The notes beneath the pieces were generated by a model. The model ran no database searches and had not been told where the DNA came from. It saw only the letters and a list, made by a program, of their open reading frames with translations. A DNA stretch of 64,000 nucleotides from positions 163,476 to 227,475 of the forward strand of contig NZNS01000007.1 in the NCBI GenBank assembly GCA_002694985.1, written 5' to 3'. Origin of the DNA: Parvibaculum sp. (GTDB lineage: Bacteria > Pseudomonadota > Alphaproteobacteria > Parvibaculales > Parvibaculaceae). This document shows positions 7,317 to 14,888 of the stretch, piece by piece. Position numbers and translations under genes: made by a program. Position 1 is the first letter of the stretch. Every line of letters starts with the position of its first letter.

Positions 7317-8114
7317 TCAAGCCGCTTCACTTTCCTCATTGTTGAAGAATAGCGCCTGTCCAATCGCGGCTTTTACCGTGCTTTGCAGGAATGGCTTGGT
7401 GATGAGGAAGGTCGGTTCCGGCCTCTCGCCCGTCAGCAACCGCTCGGGATAGGCCGTAATGAAAATGACGGGAACGGAGAAGCGCGCAAAGATATCCTTC
7501 ACGGCGTCAATGCCGGAGCTTCCATCGGCAAGCTGGATATCAGCCAGAACAAGGCCTGGCTTTTTCGTGGCAATTGCGTTCACCGCCTCGTCGCGTGTCA
7601 CCACAGTTGCCATGATGTCGTGACCGAGATCTCGTACGATTTGCTCCAGGTCCATCGAAATGATGGGCTCATCCTCGATGATGAGGACGTTGGTCGCTAT
7701 TTGATTGTCGATTTCCTTGAGGGCCGCGTCGATCAGCGCAGAAACCTCGCCTTCATCCACCTGAAGAACATGAGCTGTTTCGCGATTGCTGAAGCCTTCC
7801 ATAGCGGTCAGCAACAGCGCCTGCCGATTGATAGGCGTCATACGGGAAAGCCGCTGGGAAACCACACCCTCCGTTCCCGACACTTCTTCCGCCGGTTGCG
7901 CCGCATCGAGATCGGCGGTCGACCAGATCCCGTAAAACGCCTTGTACAGGCCCACGCGGGGGTCCAGAGCCCTGTCCACGATGCTGTCATCGGCAATAAT
8001 CGCTTCAAGCAGGGAACGCACATAGGCGTCCCCGCGTTTCTGATTCCCGGTAAGCGCACGCGCATAGCGGCGCAAATGCGGAAGAAGGGGTGCGATTTGA
8101 TCTGCGAGCGACAT
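7317..8114 (-). CDS. phyR: Response regulator PhyR (sigma-mimic anti-anti-sigma factor)
   Basis: A 265-residue protein with the unique PhyR layout. The N-terminal EcfG-like domain covers about residues 1-135 ('LPHLRRYARALTG', 'RMTPINRQALLLTAMEGFSN'). A C-terminal receiver follows with acidic residues E147/D148, phospho-acceptor D192, T220 within 'FITAYPE' (the PhyR-type FAT-GUY motif) and K240 in 'ITKPF'. On phosphorylation the sigma-like domain opens and binds NepR, freeing EcfG. All receiver residues are intact. It is convergent with ecfG and divergent from the second nepR. Confidence 0.95.
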   Translation of the reverse strand: MSLADQIAPLLPHLRRYARALTGNQKRGDAYVRSLLEAIIADDSIVDRALDPRVGLYKAFYGIWSTADLDAAQPAEEVSGTEGVVSQRLSRMTPINRQALLLTAMEGFSNRETAHVLQVDEGEVSALIDAALKEIDNQIATNVLIIEDEPIISMDLEQIVRDLGHDIMATVVTRDEAVNAIATKKPGLVLADIQLADGSSGIDAVKDIFARFSVPVIFITAYPERLLTGERPEPTFLITKPFLQSTVKAAIGQALFFNNEESEAA

Positions 8115-8214
8115 TCCTGATCCATCTCCGTATAAGCATAATCATACCCCGCCTTGGCCGGGTTGCGAGTCTCATGTCCGCGAACTAAATTTCGCAAAAA
8201 AGTCCTAGAATTAG

Positions 8215-8239
8215 GGAACCCTTGGAAAACAAAAGAGTT
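8215..8239 (+). promoter_or_regulatory. Sigma-EcfG-type promoter ahead of second nepR
   Basis: GGAAC (8215-8219), 16 bases, AGTT (8236-8239) matches the consensus with one mismatch. It is about 88 bases before the GTG start of nepR2. No equally good site was seen for phyR on the opposite strand in the same spacer. Confidence 0.55.
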
Positions 8240-8326
8240 TCATCCTCTGTAGAAATATTTTCTTCGCCTTCAATGTTTGCCGGGGCGTAAACATGTTGAA
8301 GTCGACGCCAATGGCGCGGTGAAAAA

Positions 8327-8539
8327 GTGGCAGACGAGAACGACAAGCAGATTCAACCGTCAAAAAATGGCAGATCTGCAGAAACCCGAGACAAAGTGGA
8401 ACAAAGCGCGCGGCGAGAGGCGCTGGGAACCGGCTTGCGGCGCGCCTATCAAAAGGTGCTCAACGAACCAGTTCCTGATGATTTTTCATCACTCCTGAGC
8501 CGTTTGTCGGACGCTGAGTCGGACCAGAACAGCGAATAG
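8327..8539 (+). CDS. NepR-family anti-sigma factor (second copy)
   Basis: A 70-residue protein whose C-terminal half 'LGTGLRRAYQKVLNEPVPDD' plus 'FSSLLSRL' aligns with the NepR core of the first copy ('LGRELRSLYRHAIQEPVPQE'). The N-terminus is a charged, Lys/Glu/Ser-rich tail. Start is GTG 8327. It is separated from the usual nepR-ecfG operon, sits divergently from phyR and precedes the HisKA_2 kinase. It could be a paralogue with different affinity for EcfG or PhyR. Family membership is clear; its partner is not. Confidence 0.85.
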   Translation: MADENDKQIQPSKNGRSAETRDKVEQSARREALGTGLRRAYQKVLNEPVPDDFSSLLSRLSDAESDQNSE

Positions 8540-8659
8540 AATTGAGCGGCATAGGTTCCCCGAAATGGCTGCTCGCCATTAGCTGCGGACCAAATCAGGG
8601 GCTGATGCTTGGCAATAAAGTCAAATCCCAGACAACATTGGACAGCGCGCTTCACAAGC

Positions 8660-10375
8660 ATGCGTAATGCCCGGCCGGGGTTGAAATCCCGGATCGCATT
8701 GCGCCTGGCCATTGCACTGCTTCCGTTGTGTCTTGCCGCTGAAATCGCTCAATATGTGAATGCGGTCCACCATCATGACCTGCGCGAAACGGCTCTTGTT
8801 GCTCGCGGTGAGGCGGTCCTCGGGCGCCAGAGTACAGTCCTTCAGGAATTGCGCATCCTTCTGGAGACCATTTCCGCTCTGCCGCTCGGCACTCCTGCCA
8901 ATGGTCAAATCTGTGATGACGCGTTCAAGCGCATCATTCTGCAAAATTCGAGCATTTCCTCTCTTCATCTGATCGGACTGGAAGGGAAAACGCTATGCAG
9001 CGCCCCGATTCCCTTGAGTTCGCAGGAAGAGAGGGCTGCAACTCCGCGCTGGCTCGACGAATCGATGGAGGCGCAGCAATTCTCCATCTGGACTCAGAAG
9101 AGCGAGCTGCCCGTCGCCAAAGAAAGCGACGCCGCGAAAGCGCGGCTCATCGCCACCCTGCCGATCTACGATGCGGATCGGCAGGCCATTGGCGTACTCG
9201 CCGCAACGATTCCCTTCGGGTCACTCACCCTCACGATGCAAGAAGCTGCTCTGCCCGATGTATCCGCGCTTGCCCTGCTTGACGCCAACTACCGAATTCT
9301 TGCTCAACGAACCAAAGGCGAACAGATCGACCAATGGTTGCCGAGCACCTTTGTCGCCGGGTCGGGACTGGACCTCATGTCGGGCTCCTTCACACAAAAG
9401 GGCCGGGACGGGATCGTCCGGACCTATGTAGTCGCCGCCTTGCCTGGAAATGTCTTCGGGCTCTACGCGCAAGATGCGGAAGAGATCTCCCCGGCGGTGC
9501 GAGCGCTCCTTTACTTCATTATTGCCTTTCCTCTTCTCGTCTGGATCGCAGCAAGTTTCCTCGCAGGCCGCGCCACCGAGCAGATTATCATCGAACCGCT
9601 CAACAGGGTTCGGCAAGCGATACGCCGCTATATCGCGGGCGACGATAGCGCCCGAGTCGAGTTCGACGCGCAGGCAACAGAGGAGGTTCAGGCTGTCGCC
9701 ACGAAATTCAACACCATGGCAGACACCATTCATGCGCGCGACGTTGCCATTCGCGCGGCGCTCGACCATCAAAAAGCCCTTGTGCGCGAGGTCAATCACC
9801 GCGTGCGTAACAACCTTCAGGTCATGAACAGCTTGCTGAACCTGCAGAGCCGTCGGGCCAGAACACCCGAACAGGCGGCGATCTTCCTTGATGTGCAACG
9901 GCGTCTCAACGCTCTCGGCATCGTCCATTCCGCTCTTTATCAGGGCGACGATTTCCGGGCGGTCGATCTCGGTGTGCTGCTCACGGACCTATGCCTTTCC
10001 ACGGAACGTCATCTTTCCACGGAGTGGGGACGCCCGGTCCTTTCAATGCATTGCCCGGAACCGGTATTTGCCTTGCCGGATGCGGCACTTACTCTCGCCT
10101 TCCTCGTTACCGAACTCGTGGCCGAGGCAACCTCGCATCTCTCTCCAGAGGGCCACCCTGCAACGCAGATTGACTTCGAGCTGGCAAAACGCCCGGGCGG
10201 CGGCTCCACCCTTACCATGAAGGTGGACCAGCCGGTGCTTAAGGAACTGATGCAAAACAGGCCGGATGAAGGCCACATCAACCTTTTCCGGGGGCTGATA
10301 CGTCAGCTGCGTGCCCATATGGATGTAGATGAACCCGGCTGTCTGGTGACAGTAAACCTTCCGGTTCTCATCTAA
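8660..10375 (+). CDS. PhyK-like HisKA_2 sensor histidine kinase with degenerate ATP-binding domain
   Basis: A ~571-residue sensor. It has an N-terminal membrane helix, a periplasmic sensing region (about 45-290, dCache/CHASE-like), a second helix ('LLYFIIAFPLLVWIAASFLA'), a HAMP-like linker, and a HisKA_2 helix with H380 in 'VREVNHRVRNNLQVMNSLLN'. The catalytic domain is unusual. The N-box Asn is replaced by Glu489 ('TELVAEATSHL'), no D-x-G-x-G box is visible, and the G2 loop reads 'INLFRGLIRQL'. Its place beside phyR/nepR marks it as the general-stress kinase-like partner, possibly a phosphatase or scaffold. Start uncertain: ATG 8660, or TTG 8609 in the same frame. Confidence 0.85.
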   Translation: MRNARPGLKSRIALRLAIALLPLCLAAEIAQYVNAVHHHDLRETALVARGEAVLGRQSTVLQELRILLETISALPLGTPANGQICDDAFKRIILQNSSISSLHLIGLEGKTLCSAPIPLSSQEERAATPRWLDESMEAQQFSIWTQKSELPVAKESDAAKARLIATLPIYDADRQAIGVLAATIPFGSLTLTMQEAALPDVSALALLDANYRILAQRTKGEQIDQWLPSTFVAGSGLDLMSGSFTQKGRDGIVRTYVVAALPGNVFGLYAQDAEEISPAVRALLYFIIAFPLLVWIAASFLAGRATEQIIIEPLNRVRQAIRRYIAGDDSARVEFDAQATEEVQAVATKFNTMADTIHARDVAIRAALDHQKALVREVNHRVRNNLQVMNSLLNLQSRRARTPEQAAIFLDVQRRLNALGIVHSALYQGDDFRAVDLGVLLTDLCLSTERHLSTEWGRPVLSMHCPEPVFALPDAALTLAFLVTELVAEATSHLSPEGHPATQIDFELAKRPGGGSTLTMKVDQPVLKELMQNRPDEGHINLFRGLIRQLRAHMDVDEPGCLVTVNLPVLI

Positions 10376-10413
10376 CGCAGCCCGCAAAATTTTTGATTTT
10401 TTTCGCTTCCACG

Positions 10414-10439
10414 GGAACCATCCCCGGGCACGGCTCGTT
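10414..10439 (+). promoter_or_regulatory. Exact sigma-EcfG-type promoter without an obvious downstream gene
   Basis: GGAAC (10414-10418), 17 bases, CGTT (10436-10439) is a perfect match to the consensus. It points right, into a stretch with no convincing protein gene but with a strong hairpin at 10493-10545. It may drive a small RNA. Confidence 0.55.
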
Positions 10440-10491
10440 CTTCCAGTGCTATTGCGAGGTTACGTCTTTCAAGACACGGGAACCTTTGCAG

Positions 10492-10545
10492 GCCCCCCGA
10501 TCCAGTATTATCCCCGCCCCCCCCAAGCCCCACTGGATCGGGGGC
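10492..10545 (+). other. Strong 13-bp stem-loop in the kinase/PRC-barrel spacer, candidate small RNA end
   Basis: CCCCCGATCCAGT (ending at 10506) pairs perfectly with ACTGGATCGGGGG (10532-10544) around a C-rich 25-base loop. It lies 55-105 bases downstream of the exact sigma-EcfG-type promoter. A pyrimidine-rich stretch (ATTTCTTTCCCCCCTTT) follows on the plus strand. It could end a stress-induced small RNA. No protein gene is supported here. Confidence 0.4.
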
Positions 10546-10633
10546 ATTTCTTTCCCCCCTTTCATCTCGTCCACGAAAATCTCTGCCGCATTCCGGTAGA
10601 GGAAGATGGTACGTCCGTCCCCGTCACGGACAA

Positions 10634-10662
10634 CAAAAAGCCCGACCGGAAAACCGGCCGAG
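10634..10662 (-). terminator. Terminator of the PRC-barrel gene
   Basis: Read on the minus strand, CTCGGCCGG, TTTT, CCGGTCGGG forms a nine-pair stem (two G-T pairs) followed by CTTTTTGTTG. It starts about 25 bases after the PRC-barrel stop codon. Confidence 0.75.
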
Positions 10663-10686
10663 CTCTCGCATTCCGTTTTGGCGGAA

Positions 10687-11496
10687 TTACATTTTGTCGT
10701 CCTTCGACGCCTCGTCCTCGCTGTAGAAGAAGCTCGGCTGCTCACGCAACTGGTCGAGCGTCATCGCGAGGTTCAGCGGTTCGCCGGCCGGGGCAGCCTC
10801 CAAACCTTCGAAATCGATCGCAACGCGGTTCTCGTTCATTTCAAGCATGCCGCCATACTCGATCACCGCATACTTGACCGTGCCGTTCCGATCGAGAATG
10901 AGGTCGGAGATTTCACCCGTACCCTCGTCTTCCGTAGCAAAAGCAACATCGCGTCCGATATAGGAAGTGGCGAGCTTGCCGTCGGATTCCTCAAGCGGAG
11001 CCTTGTCGAACTCGGCAACCTCTTCAAGCGCCTGGTCAGTCATGCCGATGCGAACCATGCGCTCGTCGTTCTGATCGCTCGTGATCGAAGCTCCTTCGAA
11101 ATCGATCGCGACATTCTTCCCGCCAAAGCCGAACATCTTGCCGTCTGCAATGATGACCCGGTCAATCGATTTGTCCTTATTGAAAACCAGATCGTCCACG
11201 GTACCGATTTCCTTGCCATCGGGGCCGACGACCGCGGCACCAATGACATCGGCAGCGCTAATGGCATTGCTGGACATGACGGCGACATTGTTCCGCATCG
11301 CGAGCACATCACCATCCGCCTTGGCGGTGACATCACTCAGCATTTCACCAGGTGTTTCAAGCGATGGCTGCGCGTCCTGCTGCTGAGCAGGGCTGGCCTC
11401 ACTCGGGGCGTTCTTTGCATCGTCCGCCGCGGCATAGGCGGCCGTGGCAAAAGCCACAGAGGCCACAAGCGCAGTAGTTGTGAAGAGCCTTTTCAT
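10687..11496 (-). CDS. Secreted protein with two PRC-barrel domains
   Basis: A 269-residue exported protein: signal peptide 'MKRLFTTTALVASVAFATAAYA', then an Ala/Gln/Glu-rich linker and two PRC-barrel-like repeats. The first is about residues 78-150 ('VIGAAVVGPDGKEIGTVDDLVF', split by 'IDRVIIADGKMFGFGGKNVAI'), the second about 175-235 ('YIGRDVAFATEDEGTGEISD', 'VKYAVIEYGGML'). PRC barrels bind proteins or RNA; periplasmic versions are common in alphaproteobacterial stress regulons but lack a defined role. A perfect sigma-EcfG-type promoter lies 58 bases upstream of the start, tying it to the neighbouring stress locus. Confidence 0.88.
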   Translation of the reverse strand: MKRLFTTTALVASVAFATAAYAAADDAKNAPSEASPAQQQDAQPSLETPGEMLSDVTAKADGDVLAMRNNVAVMSSNAISAADVIGAAVVGPDGKEIGTVDDLVFNKDKSIDRVIIADGKMFGFGGKNVAIDFEGASITSDQNDERMVRIGMTDQALEEVAEFDKAPLEESDGKLATSYIGRDVAFATEDEGTGEISDLILDRNGTVKYAVIEYGGMLEMNENRVAIDFEGLEAAPAGEPLNLAMTLDQLREQPSFFYSEDEASKDDKM

Positions 11497-11553
11497 GGGT
11501 TTTTCCTTTTCGCCGTTTCACGCCGCGCCAGAGGGCACGGTCATTGCCATCTC

Positions 11554-11578
11554 AACGGTCTGCACCACTCGCCGTTCC
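11554..11578 (-). promoter_or_regulatory. Exact sigma-EcfG-type promoter of the PRC-barrel gene
   Basis: On the minus strand GGAAC (complement of 11574-11578), 16 bases, CGTT (complement of 11554-11557) is a perfect consensus match. It ends 58 bases before the PRC-barrel start codon, the normal distance. Confidence 0.75.
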
Positions 11579-11696
11579 CAATCTTATTTCCGCTGCATTG
11601 ATGCCGGATTTGTCTTTTTTGGGGATCACACGGCGCTCTCCCGGAGCATTTCCTGTAGGCTCATGCGCGATACAACGAACGGCAGGAGGCGTTTTG

Positions 11697-12923
11697 ATGA
11701 CGACGCAAAAAAGGAAAGTTTCCTTTACAGGTTCCACCGGCGATGAACTGTCGGCGCTGCTTGATCTACCTGCCGGCCCCGTCCGTGCCTTTGCAGTTTT
11801 TGCGCATTGCTTCACCTGCTCGAAAGATGTCTTCGCCGCGGCGCGCATATCCCGCGCACTCGCCGATCTCGGCATCGGCGTTTTGCGCTTCGATTTTACC
11901 GGTCTCGGCATGAGCGGCGGCGATTTTGCCAACACCAACTTCTCATCGAATGTGGCTGATCTTTTGTGCGCTGTGGATTTCATGCGCCAGACCTTCGAGG
12001 CTCCGTCCATCCTGATCGGTCACAGTCTCGGGGGCGCGGCGATCCTTGCGGCCGCAAGCAAAGTCCCTGAGGCAAAAGCGGTCGCGACAATCGGTGCTCC
12101 TGCGGATGCAGCGCATGTCACCCGAAGTTTCCAGGCGGATCTTTCGCACATCCAGCAGAATGGAGAGGCAGAAGTCACACTCGCAGGCCAGCACTTTTCC
12201 ATTCGCAAACAATTCCTCGACGATCTCGAGGGGCAAAACCTGGAAGAAGAGATCGGCGCGATGAGGAAGGCTCTTCTGATTTTTCACGCGCCTCGCGACG
12301 AGATTGTCGGAATCGAAAATGCGCAGGAGATTTTCAGCGCCGCAAAGCATCCAAAAAGCTTTGTTTCACTCGACGATGCCGACCATCTTCTGACGCGCCG
12401 GAGCGACGCAAACTATGTCGCCAGCGTGCTCTCCGCCTGGGCGAGCCGTTACATCGCGGAGGTCCAACCCGCTGAAGGGGAAAGCGAAACGGACGCTGTC
12501 ACCGTGACGGAGACGGGCAAAGGCAAGTTTCAGCAGCGCGTAACCGTCGGATCGCACCGGCTGATCGCGGACGAGCCCGTTGCGCATGGCGGCCTTGATA
12601 CTGGACCGACGCCCTACGACTTTCTTTCGATCGCACTCGGTGCCTGTACGGCAATGACATTGCGCATGTATGCCGACCGAAAGCATCTGGAAATCGGTCC
12701 TGTTTCCGTGACCGTGGATCACAAGAAGGTTCACGCCCGCGACTGTGCCGAGTGCGCGGAGGATCGTCCCGGCTATGTCGACCGCTTTGAAAGAACCATC
12801 CATATCGAAGGCGGTGTTGCGCCGGAGCTCGCGGAAAAAATCGCTGAAATTGCAGGAAAATGCCCCGTCCACAAGACGCTTGAGACGAGCTCCGTGGTGG
12901 TCACGAAACTAGCTTCCGAATAG
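11697..12923 (+). CDS. Bifunctional alpha/beta hydrolase-OsmC fusion protein
   Basis: A 408-residue two-domain protein. Residues 1-250 form an alpha/beta hydrolase: 'HCFTCSKD' oxyanion region, nucleophile elbow 'IGHSLGGAA', and the late Asp/His pair in 'HAPRDEIVG' and 'DDADHLL'. Residues about 270-405 form an OsmC domain with peroxidatic 'LGACTAMTLRMYADRK' and the second Cys in 'GKCPVHKTLE'. OsmC proteins reduce organic hydroperoxides with thiols, so the fusion could clear a peroxidised ester. This fusion is known in other proteobacteria. ATG 11697 follows 'GCAGGAGG'; earlier in-frame starts lack a ribosome site. Confidence 0.92.
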   Translation: MTTQKRKVSFTGSTGDELSALLDLPAGPVRAFAVFAHCFTCSKDVFAAARISRALADLGIGVLRFDFTGLGMSGGDFANTNFSSNVADLLCAVDFMRQTFEAPSILIGHSLGGAAILAAASKVPEAKAVATIGAPADAAHVTRSFQADLSHIQQNGEAEVTLAGQHFSIRKQFLDDLEGQNLEEEIGAMRKALLIFHAPRDEIVGIENAQEIFSAAKHPKSFVSLDDADHLLTRRSDANYVASVLSAWASRYIAEVQPAEGESETDAVTVTETGKGKFQQRVTVGSHRLIADEPVAHGGLDTGPTPYDFLSIALGACTAMTLRMYADRKHLEIGPVSVTVDHKKVHARDCAECAEDRPGYVDRFERTIHIEGGVAPELAEKIAEIAGKCPVHKTLETSSVVVTKLASE

Positions 12924-13101
12924 CGCGCGCGACGTTCCGGCGAGTGCGAGACGCGGTTTCAGAAAACACCGTGGCCGGAAGGACGCAGGGGGTGCCTCCC
13001 TTCACAATCGATTGAAACAAAAGGATATTTTCGCGTTTTCACCGGCAGCGGAGAGGGCCGTGCCTGTCTCGTTTCCGATACCATCCTGCCACACTTGGCG
13101 A

Positions 13102-13141
13102 CCGTCATGTCTCTGTCACAAAAGTGGAGTGGAACCGTCAC
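13102..13141 (+). promoter_or_regulatory. Pho box upstream of the OprO/OprP-like porin
   Basis: CCGTCAT (13102), CTGTCAC (13113) and CCGTCAC (13135) lie on an 11-base register, with a degenerate unit at 13124. This is the direct-repeat pattern bound by PhoB (CTGTCAT-N4 units). It is about 100 bases upstream of the porin start and oriented toward it, predicting induction by phosphate limitation. Confidence 0.7.
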
Positions 13142-13242
13142 ATAGCTCTGTTAGGAGCGGGTTCATGGGGGGTGTTCGCGGTCTTCTGCCGCGGCTGCCA
13201 ATCCTGCAACAGAAGCTCATCCACAGAACACGGAGACGTCAA

Positions 13243-14631
13243 ATGACGTTGCGAAACATTCTGCTGGCCGGTACCGCACTGGGCGCAGCCGCCTTTCTCG
13301 CGGTACCCGCCTTCGCCGCCAGCAACACCCAGGCGGAACTCGACGCCCTGAAAGCGCAGATCGAAGCGCTGCAGCGGAAGGTCGACGACGTGCAGATCCA
13401 GCACGGCAACGCGATCAAGAGCCTCGAGGAACGCAAGAGCGACGTCGAGGTCTCGCTGAAGAACGGCCGTCCGGTCTTCAAGTCGGCCGACGGCAACTTC
13501 ACTTTCGGCATCACCGGTCGCGCCCATCTCGACGTCGGCGGCTACGACCAGGACGACGCCAGCAAGGCCAACTTCGGCGGCTTGCGCGGCAACGCCAACT
13601 TCCGGCGCCTCCGTGTCGGTCTCAACGGCACGCTCGCCAAGGATTTCGGATACAATATCGAATTCAACTTCGGCGACAGTGGCACGGAATCGAACGCCCG
13701 CATCTACGAAGCGGTGTTGGCCTACAAAGGCATCGACGGCCTGCAGATCCTCACCGGTGCGACGAAGCCGCGGATGACGCTCGACGACTCGACGTCTTCG
13801 AACGACATTACCTTCATCGAACGCGCCACGGCAGCAAATCTCGCCATCAGCCCGGCGGCGGGCGAAGGGCGCATGCTGCTCGGCGGTATCTACAACACCA
13901 GCAATTTCTACAGCAGCGCCTTCTATTCCATGGGCACCGTCGGCAACAACACTTCGGCGGGCAACACGGACTTCGATACGTCGAACGCCGTTGGTCGTCT
14001 GGCCTACGCAACCTCACCGAAAGAAGGTGCGAACTTTCACTTTGGCGTTTCGGCTTCGCACTCCTTCAATCTGCCGGGCGACGCGCTTCGCCTCCGCGAC
14101 CGGCCGGAACTCCGTATTGACCCGACGCGCCTGATCGACGCGAATTTCGGCGCCACGGTCGATACGGTCTCGGTCTATGGTCCGGAACTCGCGTTCAACT
14201 ACGGCCCGTTCCGCGCTCAGGGCGAATACTACCGTTTCGACGTCAGCGGCCTCAACGCAAACCCCGACGCCGATCTTGACGCCTGGTACCTGCAGGCCTC
14301 GTGGATTCTGACGGGCGAATCCTACAACTATGACATCAAGAAGGCTGCCTTCAAGGGTGTGAAGCCTGCCAATCCCTTCGGCTTCGGCAACAAGGGCTCG
14401 GGTGCCTGGGAAATCGCGGCGCGCTACAGCCAGGCCGATCTCAACGACGCCAGCGCGGGCATCGCGGGCGGCGAGCAGGACATCATCACGGTGGGCCTCA
14501 ACTGGTACGTCAACAACAACCTCCGTTTCATGCTCAACTACCTGAACGTGGATGTAGAAGACCGGGGCGGCGTCACCAACTCGAACTTCGGCCACGATGC
14601 GGTTGCGCTGCGCACGCAGTTCGCCTTCTGA
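13243..14631 (+). CDS. OprO/OprP-type phosphate-selective porin
   Basis: A 462-residue outer-membrane protein. 'MTLRNILLAGTALGAAAFLA' plus 'VPAFA' is a signal peptide. A short coiled-coil follows ('AELDALKAQIEALQRKVDD'), then a beta-barrel rich in Gly, Asn and aromatic residues, ending in phenylalanine ('ALRTQFAF') as barrels do. 'GRAHLDVGGYDQD', 'FGYNIEFNFG' and 'GATKPRMTLDD' match the OprO/OprP porin family. It should let phosphate or other anions through the outer membrane. The Pho box upstream and the PstS-like gene downstream agree. I chose ATG 13243 because it begins the signal peptide. Confidence 0.88.
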   Translation: MTLRNILLAGTALGAAAFLAVPAFAASNTQAELDALKAQIEALQRKVDDVQIQHGNAIKSLEERKSDVEVSLKNGRPVFKSADGNFTFGITGRAHLDVGGYDQDDASKANFGGLRGNANFRRLRVGLNGTLAKDFGYNIEFNFGDSGTESNARIYEAVLAYKGIDGLQILTGATKPRMTLDDSTSSNDITFIERATAANLAISPAAGEGRMLLGGIYNTSNFYSSAFYSMGTVGNNTSAGNTDFDTSNAVGRLAYATSPKEGANFHFGVSASHSFNLPGDALRLRDRPELRIDPTRLIDANFGATVDTVSVYGPELAFNYGPFRAQGEYYRFDVSGLNANPDADLDAWYLQASWILTGESYNYDIKKAAFKGVKPANPFGFGNKGSGAWEIAARYSQADLNDASAGIAGGEQDIITVGLNWYVNNNLRFMLNYLNVDVEDRGGVTNSNFGHDAVALRTQFAF

Positions 14632-14673
14632 GCCTACGTCCAGTCCGATCCTCGCAGATCGTCAGACGGCAGA

Positions 14674-14703
14674 CCCCCGGTGGAGAAATCCACCGGGGGT
14701 TTT
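14674..14703 (+). terminator. Rho-independent terminator of the porin gene
   Basis: CCCCCGGTGGA (14674-14684) pairs perfectly with TCCACCGGGGG (14689-14699) around GAAA, followed by TTTT. It lies 43 bases after the porin stop. Confidence 0.92.
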
Positions 14704-14744
14704 GCCATGGGGATAACCCGGCAAGCGGGGACAAATCGGGGCGA

Positions 14745-14773
14745 CCGTCATCGAACCGTCACCGAACCGTCAA
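14745..14773 (+). promoter_or_regulatory. Triple Pho-box repeat in a convergent spacer
   Basis: CCGTCAT (14745), CCGTCAC (14756) and CCGTCAA (14767) repeat at exactly 11 bases with CGAA spacers, a textbook PhoB-type array. Its forward orientation points right, into the 3' end of the oppositely transcribed PstS-like gene. No protein gene starts downstream on the plus strand, so the target is unclear. Confidence 0.6.
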
Positions 14774-14888
14774 GAACGCGCCTCTTGTCCCCGCTGTGGC
14801 GGCACGGCATCGCCGATGCAGAACGGCAACGACAGAAAGGTCACAGCCGGAACGGCAAAAGTCACAGCGGGGATAAAGCCGCGGAACG

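Noticed and set aside
10446..10877. 143-codon plus-strand frame downstream of the exact sigma-EcfG-type promoter
   Set aside because: Pro/Arg-rich, overlaps the PRC-barrel gene antisense and shows no domain; a small RNA fits better.
13102..13141. Regularly spaced repeats as a CRISPR array
   Set aside because: Units are 7 bases at 11-base spacing, which is a Pho box and far too short for CRISPR.
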